DNA from: an uncultured Eubacteriales bacterium
GTDB lineage: Bacteria > Bacillota > Clostridia > Oscillospirales > Acutalibacteraceae
NCBI GenBank assembly: GCA_934444365.1
Contig: CAKSCM010000002.1
Location: forward strand, 124,001-188,000
Length of the DNA: 64,000 bases
Direction: 5' to 3'
Positions 8,436-16,887 of this stretch are shown piece by piece; position 1 is the stretch's first letter, and every line of letters starts with the position of its first letter. Below the pieces are notes generated by a model. That model worked only from the letters and a program-made list of their open reading frames with translations. It had not been told where the DNA came from and searched no databases. The position numbers and the translations under genes are program-made.

Positions 8436-9104
8436 ATGGGACAGAAAGTTAATCCGCACGGACTTCGCGTCGGCGTTATAAAGAACTGGTCATCACGCTG
8501 GTTTGCACGCGACGATGTTTTCGGTGATACACTTGTTGAAGATTACAAGCTTCGCAACTATCTGAAGAAGAGACTTCAGGATGCCGGTGTACCCGAGATC
8601 GAGATCGAAAGAGATGCCACCCGTGTCCGTATATTTATCCATTGCGCAAAGCCCGGTCTTGTTATCGGCCGCGGCGGTGCAGAAATAGAAAAGCTTCGCG
8701 TTGATTGCGAGAAGATGCTCGGAAGACCCGTTCTTATCAACATTGTTGAGATCAAGAATCCTGATCTTAACGCACAGCTTGTTGCCGAGAACATTGCCGC
8801 TCAGCTTGAAAAGCGTACTTCCTTCCGCCGTGCCATGAAGCTTTGCATAGGCCGCGCAATGAAGCTCGGTGCCAAGGGTATAAAGACCCAGTGCTCAGGA
8901 CGTCTCGGCGGTGCTGAGATTGCCCGTACCGAGCAGTATCATGAAGGAACAATCCCCCTGCAGACCTTAAGAGCAGATATCGATTACGGTTTTGCAGAGG
9001 CAAAGACAACCTACGGACGCATCGGCGTCAAGGTTTGGATCTACACCGGCGAAGTGCTGCATGATCAGCGCCGTCCGGCCAAAAGGGAAGGAGGAGCCCG
9101 CTAA
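8436..9104 (+). CDS. rpsC: 30S ribosomal protein S3
   Basis: 222 residues from the ATG at 8436 (MGQKVNPHGLRVGV), preceded by GAGGAGGG; an in-frame ATG at 8394 lies inside rplV and is rejected. The KH domain motif VIGRGGAEIEKLR is visible near residue 75. S3 helps form the mRNA entry channel and its helicase activity together with S4 and S5. The stop codon overlaps the rplP start by one base. Confidence 0.97.
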   Translation: MGQKVNPHGLRVGVIKNWSSRWFARDDVFGDTLVEDYKLRNYLKKRLQDAGVPEIEIERDATRVRIFIHCAKPGLVIGRGGAEIEKLRVDCEKMLGRPVLINIVEIKNPDLNAQLVAENIAAQLEKRTSFRRAMKLCIGRAMKLGAKGIKTQCSGRLGGAEIARTEQYHEGTIPLQTLRADIDYGFAEAKTTYGRIGVKVWIYTGEVLHDQRRPAKREGGAR

Positions 9105-9526
9105 TGTTATTGCCAAAGCGTGTAAAATATCGCAGAGTGCACAGAGGCCGTCTTAAAGGCCAGGCGCTTCGCGGCAACGAGGTAAATTACGGCGATTTCG
9201 GCCTGCAGGCTCTTGAGCCCGCTTGGATTACCTCAAACCAGATAGAGGCCGCTCGTGTGGCCATGACCCGTTACACCAAGCGTGCCGGTCAGGTCTGGAT
9301 CAAAATATTCCCCGATAAGCCCATCACCGAAAAGCCGGCTGAGACCCGAATGGGTTCCGGTAAAGGTTCGCCTGAGTACTGGGTAGCAGTTGTAAAGCCC
9401 GGTCGCGTGATGTTTGAAATCGGCGGTATCGATGAGGCTTCGGCCCGTGAGGCAATGCGTCTTGCGGCCAACAAGCTTCCTATCAAATGCAAGTTTGTAG
9501 TAAAGCAGAAGGGTGGTGAGCAATAA
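9104..9526 (+). CDS. rplP: 50S ribosomal protein L16
   Basis: 140 residues beginning MLLPKRVKYRRVHRGRLKG. The conserved segments VWIKIFPDKPITEKPAETRMGSG and the GSPEYWVAVVKPGRVMFEI region are both present. L16 organises the A-site of the large subunit. It is coupled at both ends: its ATG overlaps the rpsC stop and its stop overlaps the rpmC start by one base. Confidence 0.97.
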   Translation: MLLPKRVKYRRVHRGRLKGQALRGNEVNYGDFGLQALEPAWITSNQIEAARVAMTRYTKRAGQVWIKIFPDKPITEKPAETRMGSGKGSPEYWVAVVKPGRVMFEIGGIDEASAREAMRLAANKLPIKCKFVVKQKGGEQ

Positions 9527-9876
9527 TGGGCGTCGAAAAAATAAGAGAAAAGACATCGGCTGAGCTTGAAAGCAAGCTTAAGAGTCTTAAAGAGGAGCTT
9601 TTCAATCTTCGTTTTCAAAACGCTATCAACCAGCTTGACAACACCATGCGTATCAAGGCGGTCAGAAAAGATATTGCTCGCATAAAGACCGTTCTTCGCG
9701 AAATGGAGCTCGGCATTGAGGTTAAAAAGGACATTGTTCTCGCCTCCGATAAGATAGACGAGAAGGAGCAGTCCAAGCAGACCAAAAAGGCTGCCGAGGA
9801 TAAGCCCAAGAAGACAACTCGCAAAAAGAAGACCGAAAAGACCGAGGAATCGGCCGAAGCAACAAAGGAGGAATAG
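9526..9876 (+). CDS. rpmC: 50S ribosomal protein L29 with a long lysine/glutamate-rich C-terminal tail
   Basis: 116 residues, against about 65 for typical L29. Residues 1 to about 65 are a normal L29 (LKSLKEELFNLRFQ, then VRKDIARIKTVLRE). The rest is a low-complexity tail rich in Lys, Glu, Thr and Ala (segments such as KPKKTTRKKKTEKTEE), read in the same frame without a break and followed by rpsQ after three bases. L29 lies at the tunnel exit beside L23, so the tail could reach factors that bind there; that is inference. It might alternatively be an RNA-binding or disordered appendage without a specific partner. Confidence 0.93.
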   Translation: MGVEKIREKTSAELESKLKSLKEELFNLRFQNAINQLDNTMRIKAVRKDIARIKTVLREMELGIEVKKDIVLASDKIDEKEQSKQTKKAAEDKPKKTTRKKKTEKTEESAEATKEE

Positions 9877-9879
9877 TCC

Positions 9880-10137
9880 ATGAGCGAAAGAGCATTGCGT
9901 AAGACCCTTACGGGCATCGTTGTAAGCGACAAAATGGACAAAACCGTTGTTGTTGCTATTCAGGATAACGTAAAGCATCCTCTTTACAAGAAGATTGTTA
10001 AGAGAACCGTTAAATTTAAGGCTCATGATGAGAACAACGCCTGCAATGTGGGCGACCGCGTCTCCATTATGGAAACACGTCCCATGTCCAAGGACAAGAG
10101 ATGGCGTGTAGTCGAAATCATTGAGAAAGCGAAGTAA
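9880..10137 (+). CDS. rpsQ: 30S ribosomal protein S17
   Basis: 85 residues, an OB-fold protein that binds 16S rRNA early in assembly. Recognised by TLTGIVVSDKMDKTVVVAI near the N-terminus and the GDRVSIMETRPMSKDKRWRV block. Its ribosome-binding site (AAAGGAGGAATAG) lies within the last codons of rpmC, so the two genes are almost contiguous. Length is normal. Confidence 0.97.
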   Translation: MSERALRKTLTGIVVSDKMDKTVVVAIQDNVKHPLYKKIVKRTVKFKAHDENNACNVGDRVSIMETRPMSKDKRWRVVEIIEKAK

Positions 10138-10155
10138 GCAAAGGAGGACTTCACT

Positions 10156-10524
10156 GTGGTACAACAGCAGAGTTACCTCAAGGTTGCCGATAACACCGGT
10201 GCGAAAGAGATTATGTGCATTCGCGTTCTCGGTGGATCCGGCAGGAGGTATGCCAATATAGGTGATGTAGTTGTCGCCAGCGTCAAGAAGGCCGCTCCGG
10301 GCGGAGTGGTTAAAAAGGGCGACGTCGTAAAGGCAGTAGTGGTAAGAACCGTTAAGGGTCTTCGCCGTGCCGACGGTACCTACATCCGTTTCGATGATAA
10401 CGCCGCTGTTATCATCAAGGAAGATAAAAACCCTCGCGGCACCCGTATTTTCGGACCGATAGCCAGAGAGCTTCGTGAAAAGGATTACCTTAAGATCCTC
10501 TCTCTCGCGCCCGAAGTGCTTTAA
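10156..10524 (+). CDS. rplN: 50S ribosomal protein L14
   Basis: 122 residues from a GTG at 10156 with AAGGAGG upstream. The N-terminus MVQQQSYLKVADNTGAKEIM and the FDDNAAVIIKEDKNPRGTRI block are canonical. L14 binds 23S rRNA and takes part in an intersubunit bridge; it is also the docking site of the silencing factor RsfS in other bacteria. Only the start codon (valine) is slightly unusual. Confidence 0.97.
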   Translation: MVQQQSYLKVADNTGAKEIMCIRVLGGSGRRYANIGDVVVASVKKAAPGGVVKKGDVVKAVVVRTVKGLRRADGTYIRFDDNAAVIIKEDKNPRGTRIFGPIARELREKDYLKILSLAPEVL

Positions 10525-10539
10525 TGGGAGGAGACAGCT

Positions 10540-10860
10540 ATGAGTAACAAAGTTCACGTTAAAGCCGGCGATACCGTTTATATCATAAGCGGTGCCGATC
10601 GCGGCAAGAAGGGCAAGGTGCTCGAGGTCAGCCCCAAAGAGGGTAAGGTCATCGTTGAGGGCCGCAACATAATGACCAAGCACATGAAACCCAGAAAGGC
10701 CACCGACCCCGCCGGAATAGTCAAGGCGGAAGGTGCCATGTACGCATGCAAAGTAATGCCTATTTGTCCCAAGTGCGGTAAACCGACCAGAGTCGGTGCC
10801 AAGCTTTACGGCGACGGTAAAAAAGACCGCATTTGCAAAAAATGCGGAGAAGTATTTTGA
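10540..10860 (+). CDS. rplX: 50S ribosomal protein L24
   Basis: 106 residues with an N-terminal KOW motif (GDTVYIISGADRGKKGKVLEV) and a C-terminal zinc-ribbon-like pair CPKCGKPTRVG and CKKCGEVF, an arrangement common in L24 of Firmicutes. L24 initiates assembly of the 50S subunit by binding the 5' end of 23S rRNA. The start follows GGGAGGAGA. rplE begins after 19 bases. Confidence 0.97.
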   Translation: MSNKVHVKAGDTVYIISGADRGKKGKVLEVSPKEGKVIVEGRNIMTKHMKPRKATDPAGIVKAEGAMYACKVMPICPKCGKPTRVGAKLYGDGKKDRICKKCGEVF

Positions 10861-10879
10861 GTAAAGGAGGATGCATAAT

Positions 10880-11419
10880 ATGGCGAGACTAAAAGATGCT
10901 TACAAAAGTGAAATAGCTCCCGCGCTGATGAAAAAATTCAGCTACAAGAGCGTTATGCAGATTCCGAAGCTCGATAAGGTTGTTGTGAATGTCGGCTGCG
11001 GCGAAGCACGCGATAACGCAAAGGTAATCGATGCCATTATAAACGATCTTTCGCAGATAACCGGTCAGCATCCGGTAGTTTGCAAGGCTAAGAAGTCGGT
11101 TGCAAACTTCAAGCTCCGTGAGGGCATGAACATCGGTGTTAAGGTTACCCTCAGAGGCGAGAAAATGTACGAGTTTGTTGACCGTCTTTTCTCCATCGCT
11201 CTTCCGAGAGTCCGCGATTTCAGAGGCATTAACCCTAACTCTTTTGACGGCCGCGGAAACTATTCCATGGGTGTTAAAGAGCAGCTGATATTCCCTGAAA
11301 TAAGCTACGATAAGATTGACGCTGTCCGCGGTATGGACATTTGCTTTGTCACTACCGCTCAGACCGACGAGGAAGCAAGAGAGCTGCTTACTCTCTTGGG
11401 CGCCCCGTTTGCGAAATAA
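10880..11419 (+). CDS. rplE: 50S ribosomal protein L5
   Basis: 179 residues from the ATG at 10880 (MARLKDAYKSE). An ATG at 10871 directly abuts the AAGGAGG at 10864-10870 and is too close to it, so the later start is chosen. Conserved blocks VVNVGCGEARDNAK and GRGNYSMGVKEQLIFPEI are present. L5 binds 5S rRNA and contacts P-site tRNA and S13. Length is normal for the family. Confidence 0.96.
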   Translation: MARLKDAYKSEIAPALMKKFSYKSVMQIPKLDKVVVNVGCGEARDNAKVIDAIINDLSQITGQHPVVCKAKKSVANFKLREGMNIGVKVTLRGEKMYEFVDRLFSIALPRVRDFRGINPNSFDGRGNYSMGVKEQLIFPEISYDKIDAVRGMDICFVTTAQTDEEARELLTLLGAPFAK

Positions 11420-11431
11420 GGAGGGATAATC

Positions 11432-11617
11432 GTGGCCAAAACATCTATGAAGGTAAGCCAGAAAAGGCCTGCCAAGTATTCGACAAGAGCTTATAACAGA
11501 TGCAAAATCTGCGGACGGCCGCACGCCTATCTTCGCAAGTTTGGCGTTTGCCGTATATGCTTCAGGGAGCTCGCTTACAAGGGCGAGATTCCGGGCGTAA
11601 AGAAGGCCAGTTGGTAA
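11432..11617 (+). CDS. rpsN: 30S ribosomal protein S14, zinc-binding type
   Basis: 61 residues from a GTG at 11432. The two zinc half-sites CKICG and CRICF show that this is the short zinc-dependent (C+) form of S14. In bacteria that have both forms the zinc-free paralogue elsewhere replaces this one under zinc limitation; whether such a copy exists cannot be seen here. The position between rplE and rpsH is standard for the spc operon. Confidence 0.97.
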   Translation: MAKTSMKVSQKRPAKYSTRAYNRCKICGRPHAYLRKFGVCRICFRELAYKGEIPGVKKASW

Positions 11618-11633
11618 TAAGGAGGTTGACAGT

Positions 11634-12032
11634 ATGCAAATCACCGATACAATAGCCGATATGCTTACGAGAATCCGTAACGCCAGCTCGGCAAAGCACG
11701 ACTCGGTGGACGTTCCCGCTTCCAACATGAAAAAGGCTATCGCCCAGATTCTTGTTGACGAGGGATATGTAAAGAGCTTTCAGGTCATCGACGACGGAAA
11801 GCAGGGTGTCATCAGAGTGGCACTCAAGTACAATTCGGGTAAGTCCTCTGCAATAACCGGTATTCGCAGAGTTTCCAAGCCCGGACTGCGTATCTACACC
11901 AATTGTGAGGATATGCCGAAGGTCATGAAGGGCCTCGGTATAGCCATTCTTTCCACCTCCAAGGGTGTTATGACGGACAAAAAAGCCCGCGCCGAAAAAG
12001 TCGGCGGCGAGGTTTTGGCGTTCGTATGGTAA
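11634..12032 (+). CDS. rpsH: 30S ribosomal protein S8
   Basis: 132 residues beginning MQITDTIADMLTRIRNASSA, with the C-terminal GLGIAILSTSKGVMTDKKAR block that contacts 16S rRNA. AGGAGG lies just upstream of the ATG. In E. coli S8 represses translation of the spc operon at the L5 start; no similar site was identified here. Length is normal. Confidence 0.97.
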   Translation: MQITDTIADMLTRIRNASSAKHDSVDVPASNMKKAIAQILVDEGYVKSFQVIDDGKQGVIRVALKYNSGKSSAITGIRRVSKPGLRIYTNCEDMPKVMKGLGIAILSTSKGVMTDKKARAEKVGGEVLAFVW

Positions 12033-12047
12033 GGGGGTGCATGGAAT

Positions 12048-12587
12048 ATGTCAAGAATAGGTAAAAAACCCATAACAATCCCCGCGGGTGTTACCGTTAC
12101 AATTGACGGTCAACAGGTTACCGTAAAGGGTGCCAAGGGTACTCTTGTACACGATGTTCCCGCTCCTATTGCCGTTGCCGTTGAAGGCAATGAGATAATA
12201 GTTACCCGTCCTAATGACGAAAGACGCAACAGATCATTGCACGGCCTTTCGAGAACCCTGGTTGCCAACATGGTAGAGGGTGTACTCAACGGCTACTCCA
12301 AGACCCTTGAGGTTAACGGAGTCGGTTACCGTGCTGCAAAGCAGGGTAAGGATCTTGTAATGAACCTTGGTTTTTCTCATCAGGTAACCGTATCAGAGGT
12401 TGAGGGTATTTCCATTGAAGTTCCCAACCCCAATACAGTAGTCATTTCCGGCGCTGATAAGCAGCAGGTAGGCCAGTTCGCAGCGGAAGTACGCAAAAAG
12501 CGTCCGCCCGAGCCGTATAAGGGCAAGGGTATCAAGTACGCCGATGAGCATATCCGCCGCAAGGAAGGCAAAGCCGGCAAGAAATAA
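12048..12587 (+). CDS. rplF: 50S ribosomal protein L6
   Basis: 179 residues starting MSRIGKKPITIPAGVTVTI, with the duplicated L6 fold and the conserved C-terminal segment VRKKRPPEPYKGKGIKYADE around residue 150. L6 lies near the base of the L7/L12 stalk and the sarcin-ricin loop, where translation factors bind. The start follows GGGGGTG. rplR begins 18 bases downstream. Confidence 0.97.
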   Translation: MSRIGKKPITIPAGVTVTIDGQQVTVKGAKGTLVHDVPAPIAVAVEGNEIIVTRPNDERRNRSLHGLSRTLVANMVEGVLNGYSKTLEVNGVGYRAAKQGKDLVMNLGFSHQVTVSEVEGISIEVPNPNTVVISGADKQQVGQFAAEVRKKRPPEPYKGKGIKYADEHIRRKEGKAGKK

Positions 12588-12604
12588 TAAAGGAGTGAAA
12601 ACCT

Positions 12605-12964
12605 ATGGTTAACAGACCGGACAGTAAAAAGGCCCGCGACAACCGTCATAAAAGAGTCCGCGGAAAAATAAGCGGAACGGCCGAGCGTCCCCGCCTTAGC
12701 GTTTACCGCTCCCTAAGCCATGTCAGCGCCCAGATCATAGACGATACAAAGGGAGTAACACTGGTTCAGGCATCAAGTCATGAAAAAGACTTTGCGGCCT
12801 ACGGCGGAAACAAAGAAGCCGCCAAGCAGGTTGGAGCAAAAATTGCCGAGCGCGCCCTGGCCGCCGGCATTAACGAGGTCGTTTTTGACCGCGGTGGTAA
12901 CATATACCACGGCCGTGTTAAAGAGCTGGCCGAAGGCGCCCGTGAGGGCGGCCTCAAGTTCTGA
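12605..12964 (+). CDS. rplR: 50S ribosomal protein L18
   Basis: 119 residues with the conserved RPRLSVYRSLSHVSAQIIDD and VFDRGGNIYHGRVKELAEGAR segments. L18 binds 5S rRNA together with L5, whose gene lies upstream. The start at 12605 has AAAGGAGTG. The basic N-terminal region (KKARDNRHKRVRGKI) is typical. Length and position are normal. Confidence 0.97.
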   Translation: MVNRPDSKKARDNRHKRVRGKISGTAERPRLSVYRSLSHVSAQIIDDTKGVTLVQASSHEKDFAAYGGNKEAAKQVGAKIAERALAAGINEVVFDRGGNIYHGRVKELAEGAREGGLKF

Positions 12965-12981
12965 GAAGGAGGAGAATACTT

Positions 12982-13485
12982 TTGGCTAATATTATTGACG
13001 CATCAACACTTGATCTGCAGGAGCGCGTTGTGGCCATAAACCGTGTATCCAAGACGGTCAAGGGCGGACGTATTATGAAATTCTCGGCACTTGTGGTTGT
13101 CGGCGACGGCAAAGGAACGGTCGGCTTCGGAATGGGTAAGTCCAACGAAGTTCCCGATGCTATACGCAAGGGTATTGAGGACGCCAAGAAGAATCTTGTT
13201 AAGATTTCGCTTCGCGGCACCACCATTCCTCACGAAATAATCGGCAATTACGGAGCCGGCAGCGTTCTTCTCAAACCGGCTGCACCCGGTACCGGTGTTA
13301 TCGCCGGCGGTGCTGTGCGTGCCGTTGTTGAGACGGTAGGCATCAAGGATATCCGTACAAAGTCGCTTCGCTCGAACAATCCGTGCAACGTTGTACGCGC
13401 TACAATGCAGGGTCTTATGTCCTTGCGTAACGCCGATGAGGTTGCTAATGTTCGCGGCAAGGCAGTTAAAGAAATAATAGGTTAG
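12982..13485 (+). CDS. rpsE: 30S ribosomal protein S5
   Basis: 167 residues from a TTG start at 12982, with AAGGAGGAG at a suitable distance and the expected N-terminal region (LQERVVAINRVSKTVKGGR). The double-stranded RNA-binding-like domain and the C-terminal S5 domain (GAGSVLLKPAAPGTGVIAGG) are complete. S5 works with S4 and S3 at the mRNA entry site and in decoding accuracy. The weak start codon is the only oddity. Confidence 0.96.
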   Translation: MANIIDASTLDLQERVVAINRVSKTVKGGRIMKFSALVVVGDGKGTVGFGMGKSNEVPDAIRKGIEDAKKNLVKISLRGTTIPHEIIGNYGAGSVLLKPAAPGTGVIAGGAVRAVVETVGIKDIRTKSLRSNNPCNVVRATMQGLMSLRNADEVANVRGKAVKEIIG

Positions 13486-13498
13486 GGAGGTGCAGCAA

Positions 13499-13699
13499 AT
13501 GGCTGGAAAAACCAAAAAGGCTGCAGGCCTTAACATTAAACTCGTAAAGAGTCTTATCGGTTCCGACAAGAAGCAGAAGGCGACAGCCGAAGCTCTCGGA
13601 TTGCGTAGGCCCGGTGATGTTACCGTACAGCCGGACAATGCCGCAACCAAGGGCAAGATTGTCAAGATCAGTCACCTCGTCGAGGTAACCGAAGCGTAA
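13499..13699 (+). CDS. rpmD: 50S ribosomal protein L30
   Basis: 66 residues from the ATG at 13499 (MAGKTKKAAGLNIKLVKSLIG), preceded by GGGAGG at 13485-13490; a start at 13490 would leave no room for a ribosome-binding site. The core LVKSLIGSDKKQKATAEALGL is typical of L30, which some bacterial lineages lack. It is placed between rpsE and rplO as usual. Confidence 0.95.
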   Translation: MAGKTKKAAGLNIKLVKSLIGSDKKQKATAEALGLRRPGDVTVQPDNAATKGKIVKISHLVEVTEA

Positions 13700-13717
13700 G
13701 CAAGGAGGTGCATATTA

Positions 13718-14158
13718 ATGAAACTACATGAACTTTCCCCCGCTGTTGGCTCAACCAAGGTTGCCAAAAGGGTCGGTCGCGGACCGGCAAGCGGCACCGG
13801 CAAAACTGCAGGTAAAGGCCATAAGGGTCAGAATGCAAGATCCGGAGGCGGCGTGCGCATAGGTTTTGAGGGTGGCCAGATGCCCCTTCAAAGACGTATT
13901 CCGAAGCGCGGTTTCAACAACATATTCGCTGACAAGATCGTTGCGGTGAATGTTGATGCTCTTGATCGTTTTGAAGATGGTGCTACCGTAGATGCTGAGG
14001 CTTTGAGAAACGCCGGACTTATTGCCAAGTCCTTTGACGGCGTTAAGATACTCGGTTCGGGCGAGCTTAAGAAAAAGCTTACCGTTAAGGCCAATGCCTT
14101 CTCCGAGAGTGCCAAGACAAAAATCGAGGCCGCCGGCGGAAAGGCAGAGGTGATATAA
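13718..14158 (+). CDS. rplO: 50S ribosomal protein L15
   Basis: 146 residues beginning MKLHELSPAVGSTKVAKRVG, with the glycine- and basic-rich N-terminal extension (GRGPASGTGKTAGKGHKGQ) that threads through 23S rRNA and a globular C-terminal domain. It ends directly against the GTG start of secY with no spacer, so the secY ribosome-binding site must lie within rplO, indicating coupling. Confidence 0.97.
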   Translation: MKLHELSPAVGSTKVAKRVGRGPASGTGKTAGKGHKGQNARSGGGVRIGFEGGQMPLQRRIPKRGFNNIFADKIVAVNVDALDRFEDGATVDAEALRNAGLIAKSFDGVKILGSGELKKKLTVKANAFSESAKTKIEAAGGKAEVI

Positions 14159-15472
14159 GTGCAACTGTTTGACACTATCCGTAGCGCATGGAAGATAACC
14201 GAGCTTCGTAAAAAGATTCTTTTTACCCTGCTTATAATCTTCATCTTCCGTTTAGGTTCCTATATACCGGTACCGTTTATTGACACTGCGGCACTGCAGG
14301 CGGATATGTCCTCGGCGCTTTCGGGAGGAACTACACTGTTTAGTTATCTTTCGATACTCACCGGCGGTGCACTTGAATACGGCGCTATATTTGCAATGAG
14401 CGTCACACCGTACATCAACTCTTCAATTATAGTTCAGCTGTTACAGGTTGCTATTCCCGCCCTTGAGCGTCTTGCAAAAGAAGGCGAAGAGGGAAGAAAG
14501 AAGCTTGCAAAGATCACCCGTTATGTGACGGTTGCTCTCGCTGTGCTTCAGGGTGTTGCTTACTACTTCTATCTGCGCAACAGCGGCAGCGGTTATCTCG
14601 AGTATGGCCGTTATTCGCCGATCGGCGCGCAGATATTTACCGCAATAATCATCATTCTTTGCTTTACGGCCGGATCGGCACTCATGATGTGGTTCGGCGA
14701 GCAGATCGATGATAAGGGAGTCGGAAACGGTATTTCGATACTGCTTTTCGCCGGTATACTTTCGCGCGGACCGCGCGCAGCCGCAAGCCTTTGGTACAAT
14801 GCGGTTGATTTGGGTAAGTACATCCCCGTAATCATTATTCTTCTTGTATTCCTGCTTGTAATCGCTTTCATAGTATTTATGACAGCGGCCGAACGGAGAA
14901 TACCCGTACAGTATGCTAAGAAGGTTGTCGGACGTAAAATGTACGGCGGACAGAACACTCATCTGCCGATACAGGTAAATATGTCCGGAGTTCTTCCGAT
15001 AATCTTTGCGAGCTCCATACTTGCTATTCCGAGTACGATACTTGCATTTATCGGCGAGAACAGCACTTCGTCGTGGGCAAAGGTGCTTGGACTTTTCTCC
15101 TTTGAAAAGCCCTTCTATGCGGTACTTTACCTGCTTATGATCATATTCTTCGCATACTTCTATGTTACCATCCAGTACAATCCGGTTGAGATGGCTAATA
15201 ACCTTCGCAAAAACGCGGGCGTTATCCCGGGTATACGTCCCGGTAAGCCGACATCGGATTTTATAGGCAAAATCATTTCGAGAATAACCTTGATTGGCGC
15301 ACTTTTCCTCGGTGTTATCGCGTTGTTGCCGATAGTTGTCGGTTCGATCGGCGGTATTTCGGTATCGCTCGGCGGTACGTCGGTACTCATTTTGGTCGGT
15401 GTTGCTCTTGATACCGTCAAGGCCATCGAGTCCCAGATGATGATGCGCTACTACAAGGGATTCCTTGACTAA
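14159..15472 (+). CDS. secY: Protein translocase subunit SecY
   Basis: 437 residues from a GTG immediately after the rplO stop. The protein has about ten membrane segments. Recognisable parts are the cytoplasmic N-terminus (FDTIRSAWKITELRKKILFTL), the plug and pore region (TTLFSYLSILTGGAL), the first signature (GVTPYINSSIIVQLLQ with S for G at the first position) and the cytosolic loop PGIRPGKPTSDFI. SecY forms the channel used by SecA and the ribosome and would export the signal-peptide proteins elsewhere in this window. Its place in the spc operon before adk is standard in Firmicutes. Confidence 0.97.
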   Translation: MQLFDTIRSAWKITELRKKILFTLLIIFIFRLGSYIPVPFIDTAALQADMSSALSGGTTLFSYLSILTGGALEYGAIFAMSVTPYINSSIIVQLLQVAIPALERLAKEGEEGRKKLAKITRYVTVALAVLQGVAYYFYLRNSGSGYLEYGRYSPIGAQIFTAIIIILCFTAGSALMMWFGEQIDDKGVGNGISILLFAGILSRGPRAAASLWYNAVDLGKYIPVIIILLVFLLVIAFIVFMTAAERRIPVQYAKKVVGRKMYGGQNTHLPIQVNMSGVLPIIFASSILAIPSTILAFIGENSTSSWAKVLGLFSFEKPFYAVLYLLMIIFFAYFYVTIQYNPVEMANNLRKNAGVIPGIRPGKPTSDFIGKIISRITLIGALFLGVIALLPIVVGSIGGISVSLGGTSVLILVGVALDTVKAIESQMMMRYYKGFLD

Positions 15473-15493
15473 ACCTGCCGGAGGTATTGGGTT

Positions 15494-16132
15494 ATGAAGC
15501 TTATACTTCTCGGCCCTCCCGGTGCGGGTAAGGGCACTCAGGCACAGGTTTTGAGCGAAAAGGCGGGCATTCCGGCAATATCTACCGGAAATATAATACG
15601 TTCAGCCATAAAAAGCGGAACACAGATGGGTCTTAAGGCCAGATCCTTTACAGATAAGGGTCAGCTTGTTCCGGATGATGTGGTTATCGATATTATTAAA
15701 GAACGTCTTTCGCAAGATGATTGCTGTAACGGCTTTATACTCGATGGTTTTCCGCGCACCATAGCGCAGGCCGAAGCGCTTGAGCGTATGGGTGTGGAAA
15801 TCGATGCGGTTTTAGAGATCTCCCTGCCCGATGAGACAATAGTCTCCCGTATGTCGGGCAGGAGGGTCTGCCCGAATTGCGGTGCTTCTTATCACATCAC
15901 CGATAAGAAGCCTAAGAATGACGGTGTATGTGACGGATGTAAAAGCGAGCTTACTCAGCGTGCCGACGATAACGCTGAGACGGTTATGGAACGGCTTCGT
16001 GTTTATCACGAGCAGACCCAGCCCCTTATCGATTTTTACTCGTTGCGAGGCAAGCTCAGAACGGTTGTCGGCCGCGAAAAGGTTGCCGATACCACTAAAG
16101 CGGTGCTTACCGTTTTGGAGGATCTGTTATGA
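15494..16132 (+). CDS. adk: Adenylate kinase
   Basis: 212 residues. Catalyses ATP + AMP = 2 ADP. The P-loop GPPGAGKGTQ is at residues 7-16, the AMP-binding region follows (STGNIIRSAIKSGT), and the DGFPRT motif is near residue 85. The LID domain carries four cysteines (CPNCG and CDGC), so it is the zinc-binding long form common in Gram-positive bacteria. The ATG follows GGAGG. The last four bases overlap the start of map (ATGA), a translational coupling seen in many Firmicutes. Confidence 0.97.
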   Translation: MKLILLGPPGAGKGTQAQVLSEKAGIPAISTGNIIRSAIKSGTQMGLKARSFTDKGQLVPDDVVIDIIKERLSQDDCCNGFILDGFPRTIAQAEALERMGVEIDAVLEISLPDETIVSRMSGRRVCPNCGASYHITDKKPKNDGVCDGCKSELTQRADDNAETVMERLRVYHEQTQPLIDFYSLRGKLRTVVGREKVADTTKAVLTVLEDLL

Positions 16133-16878
16133 TAGTGCAAAAAACGGAACGTGAGCTCGCACTTATGCGAGAAGCATGCAGGATATCGGCAGCGGCTTTG
16201 AAGGTCGCCGGCGAAGCTGTAAAGCCCGGCGTTTCCACATGGGAAATCGACCGCATTGCACATAACTATATAATAAGTCAGGGAGCCGAGCCCAACTTTC
16301 TCGGATGCTACGGCTTTCCCGCTTCGGCCTGTATTTCGGTAAACAGCGAAGTTATACACGGAATACCGTCGAAGAAACGTATTTTAAAAGAGGGCGACAT
16401 CGTCAGCATTGACCTTGGCGCTAGACTGCACGGATATAACGGCGACAATGCCGCGACTTTCGCGGTGGGTGAGATTTCACCCGAAGCGCAGCGGCTGATC
16501 GATACCACGCGTGAGGCTCTTTTCGAGGGTATAAAGCGCGCGGTACCGGGCGGCAGAATCGGCGATATATCCTCAGCGGTTCAGCAATATGTCGAGGAAC
16601 GTGGTTTTTCGGTGGTCAGACAGTATGTCGGTCATGGAATCGGCACCGAGCTGCACGAAGCGCCGGAGGTACCAAATTTCGGCACTCCCGGAAGAGGAGT
16701 TCGCCTGTTTGAAGGTATGACAATAGCCATTGAACCCATGATTAATATGGGTACGCAAAATGTCCGTCAGCTCAAAGACGGCTGGACAGTCGTAACGGCG
16801 GACGGAAAGCTTTCGGCTCATTTTGAAAACACCGTTGCAATAACCGATAACGGTCCGTGGATATTGACCACACCGTGA
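16129..16878 (+). CDS. map: Type I methionine aminopeptidase
   Basis: 249 residues. Removes the N-terminal methionine from nascent proteins in the cytosol. The five metal ligands are recognisable in order: Asp in SIDLG, Asp in GDNAATF, His in GHGIG, Glu in IEPM and Glu in FENT. Another active-site His lies in HGIP. It is the short type without an N-terminal zinc finger. It overlaps adk by four bases and lies upstream of the KOW gene and infA, the usual Clostridia order. Confidence 0.97.
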   Translation: MIVQKTERELALMREACRISAAALKVAGEAVKPGVSTWEIDRIAHNYIISQGAEPNFLGCYGFPASACISVNSEVIHGIPSKKRILKEGDIVSIDLGARLHGYNGDNAATFAVGEISPEAQRLIDTTREALFEGIKRAVPGGRIGDISSAVQQYVEERGFSVVRQYVGHGIGTELHEAPEVPNFGTPGRGVRLFEGMTIAIEPMINMGTQNVRQLKDGWTVVTADGKLSAHFENTVAITDNGPWILTTP

Positions 16879-16887
16879 GGATGGCAC

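Noticed and set aside
9289..10683. 464-codon ORF on the minus strand across rplP to rplX
   Set aside because: It is antisense to five well-supported ribosomal protein genes; its length reflects the codon bias of those genes.
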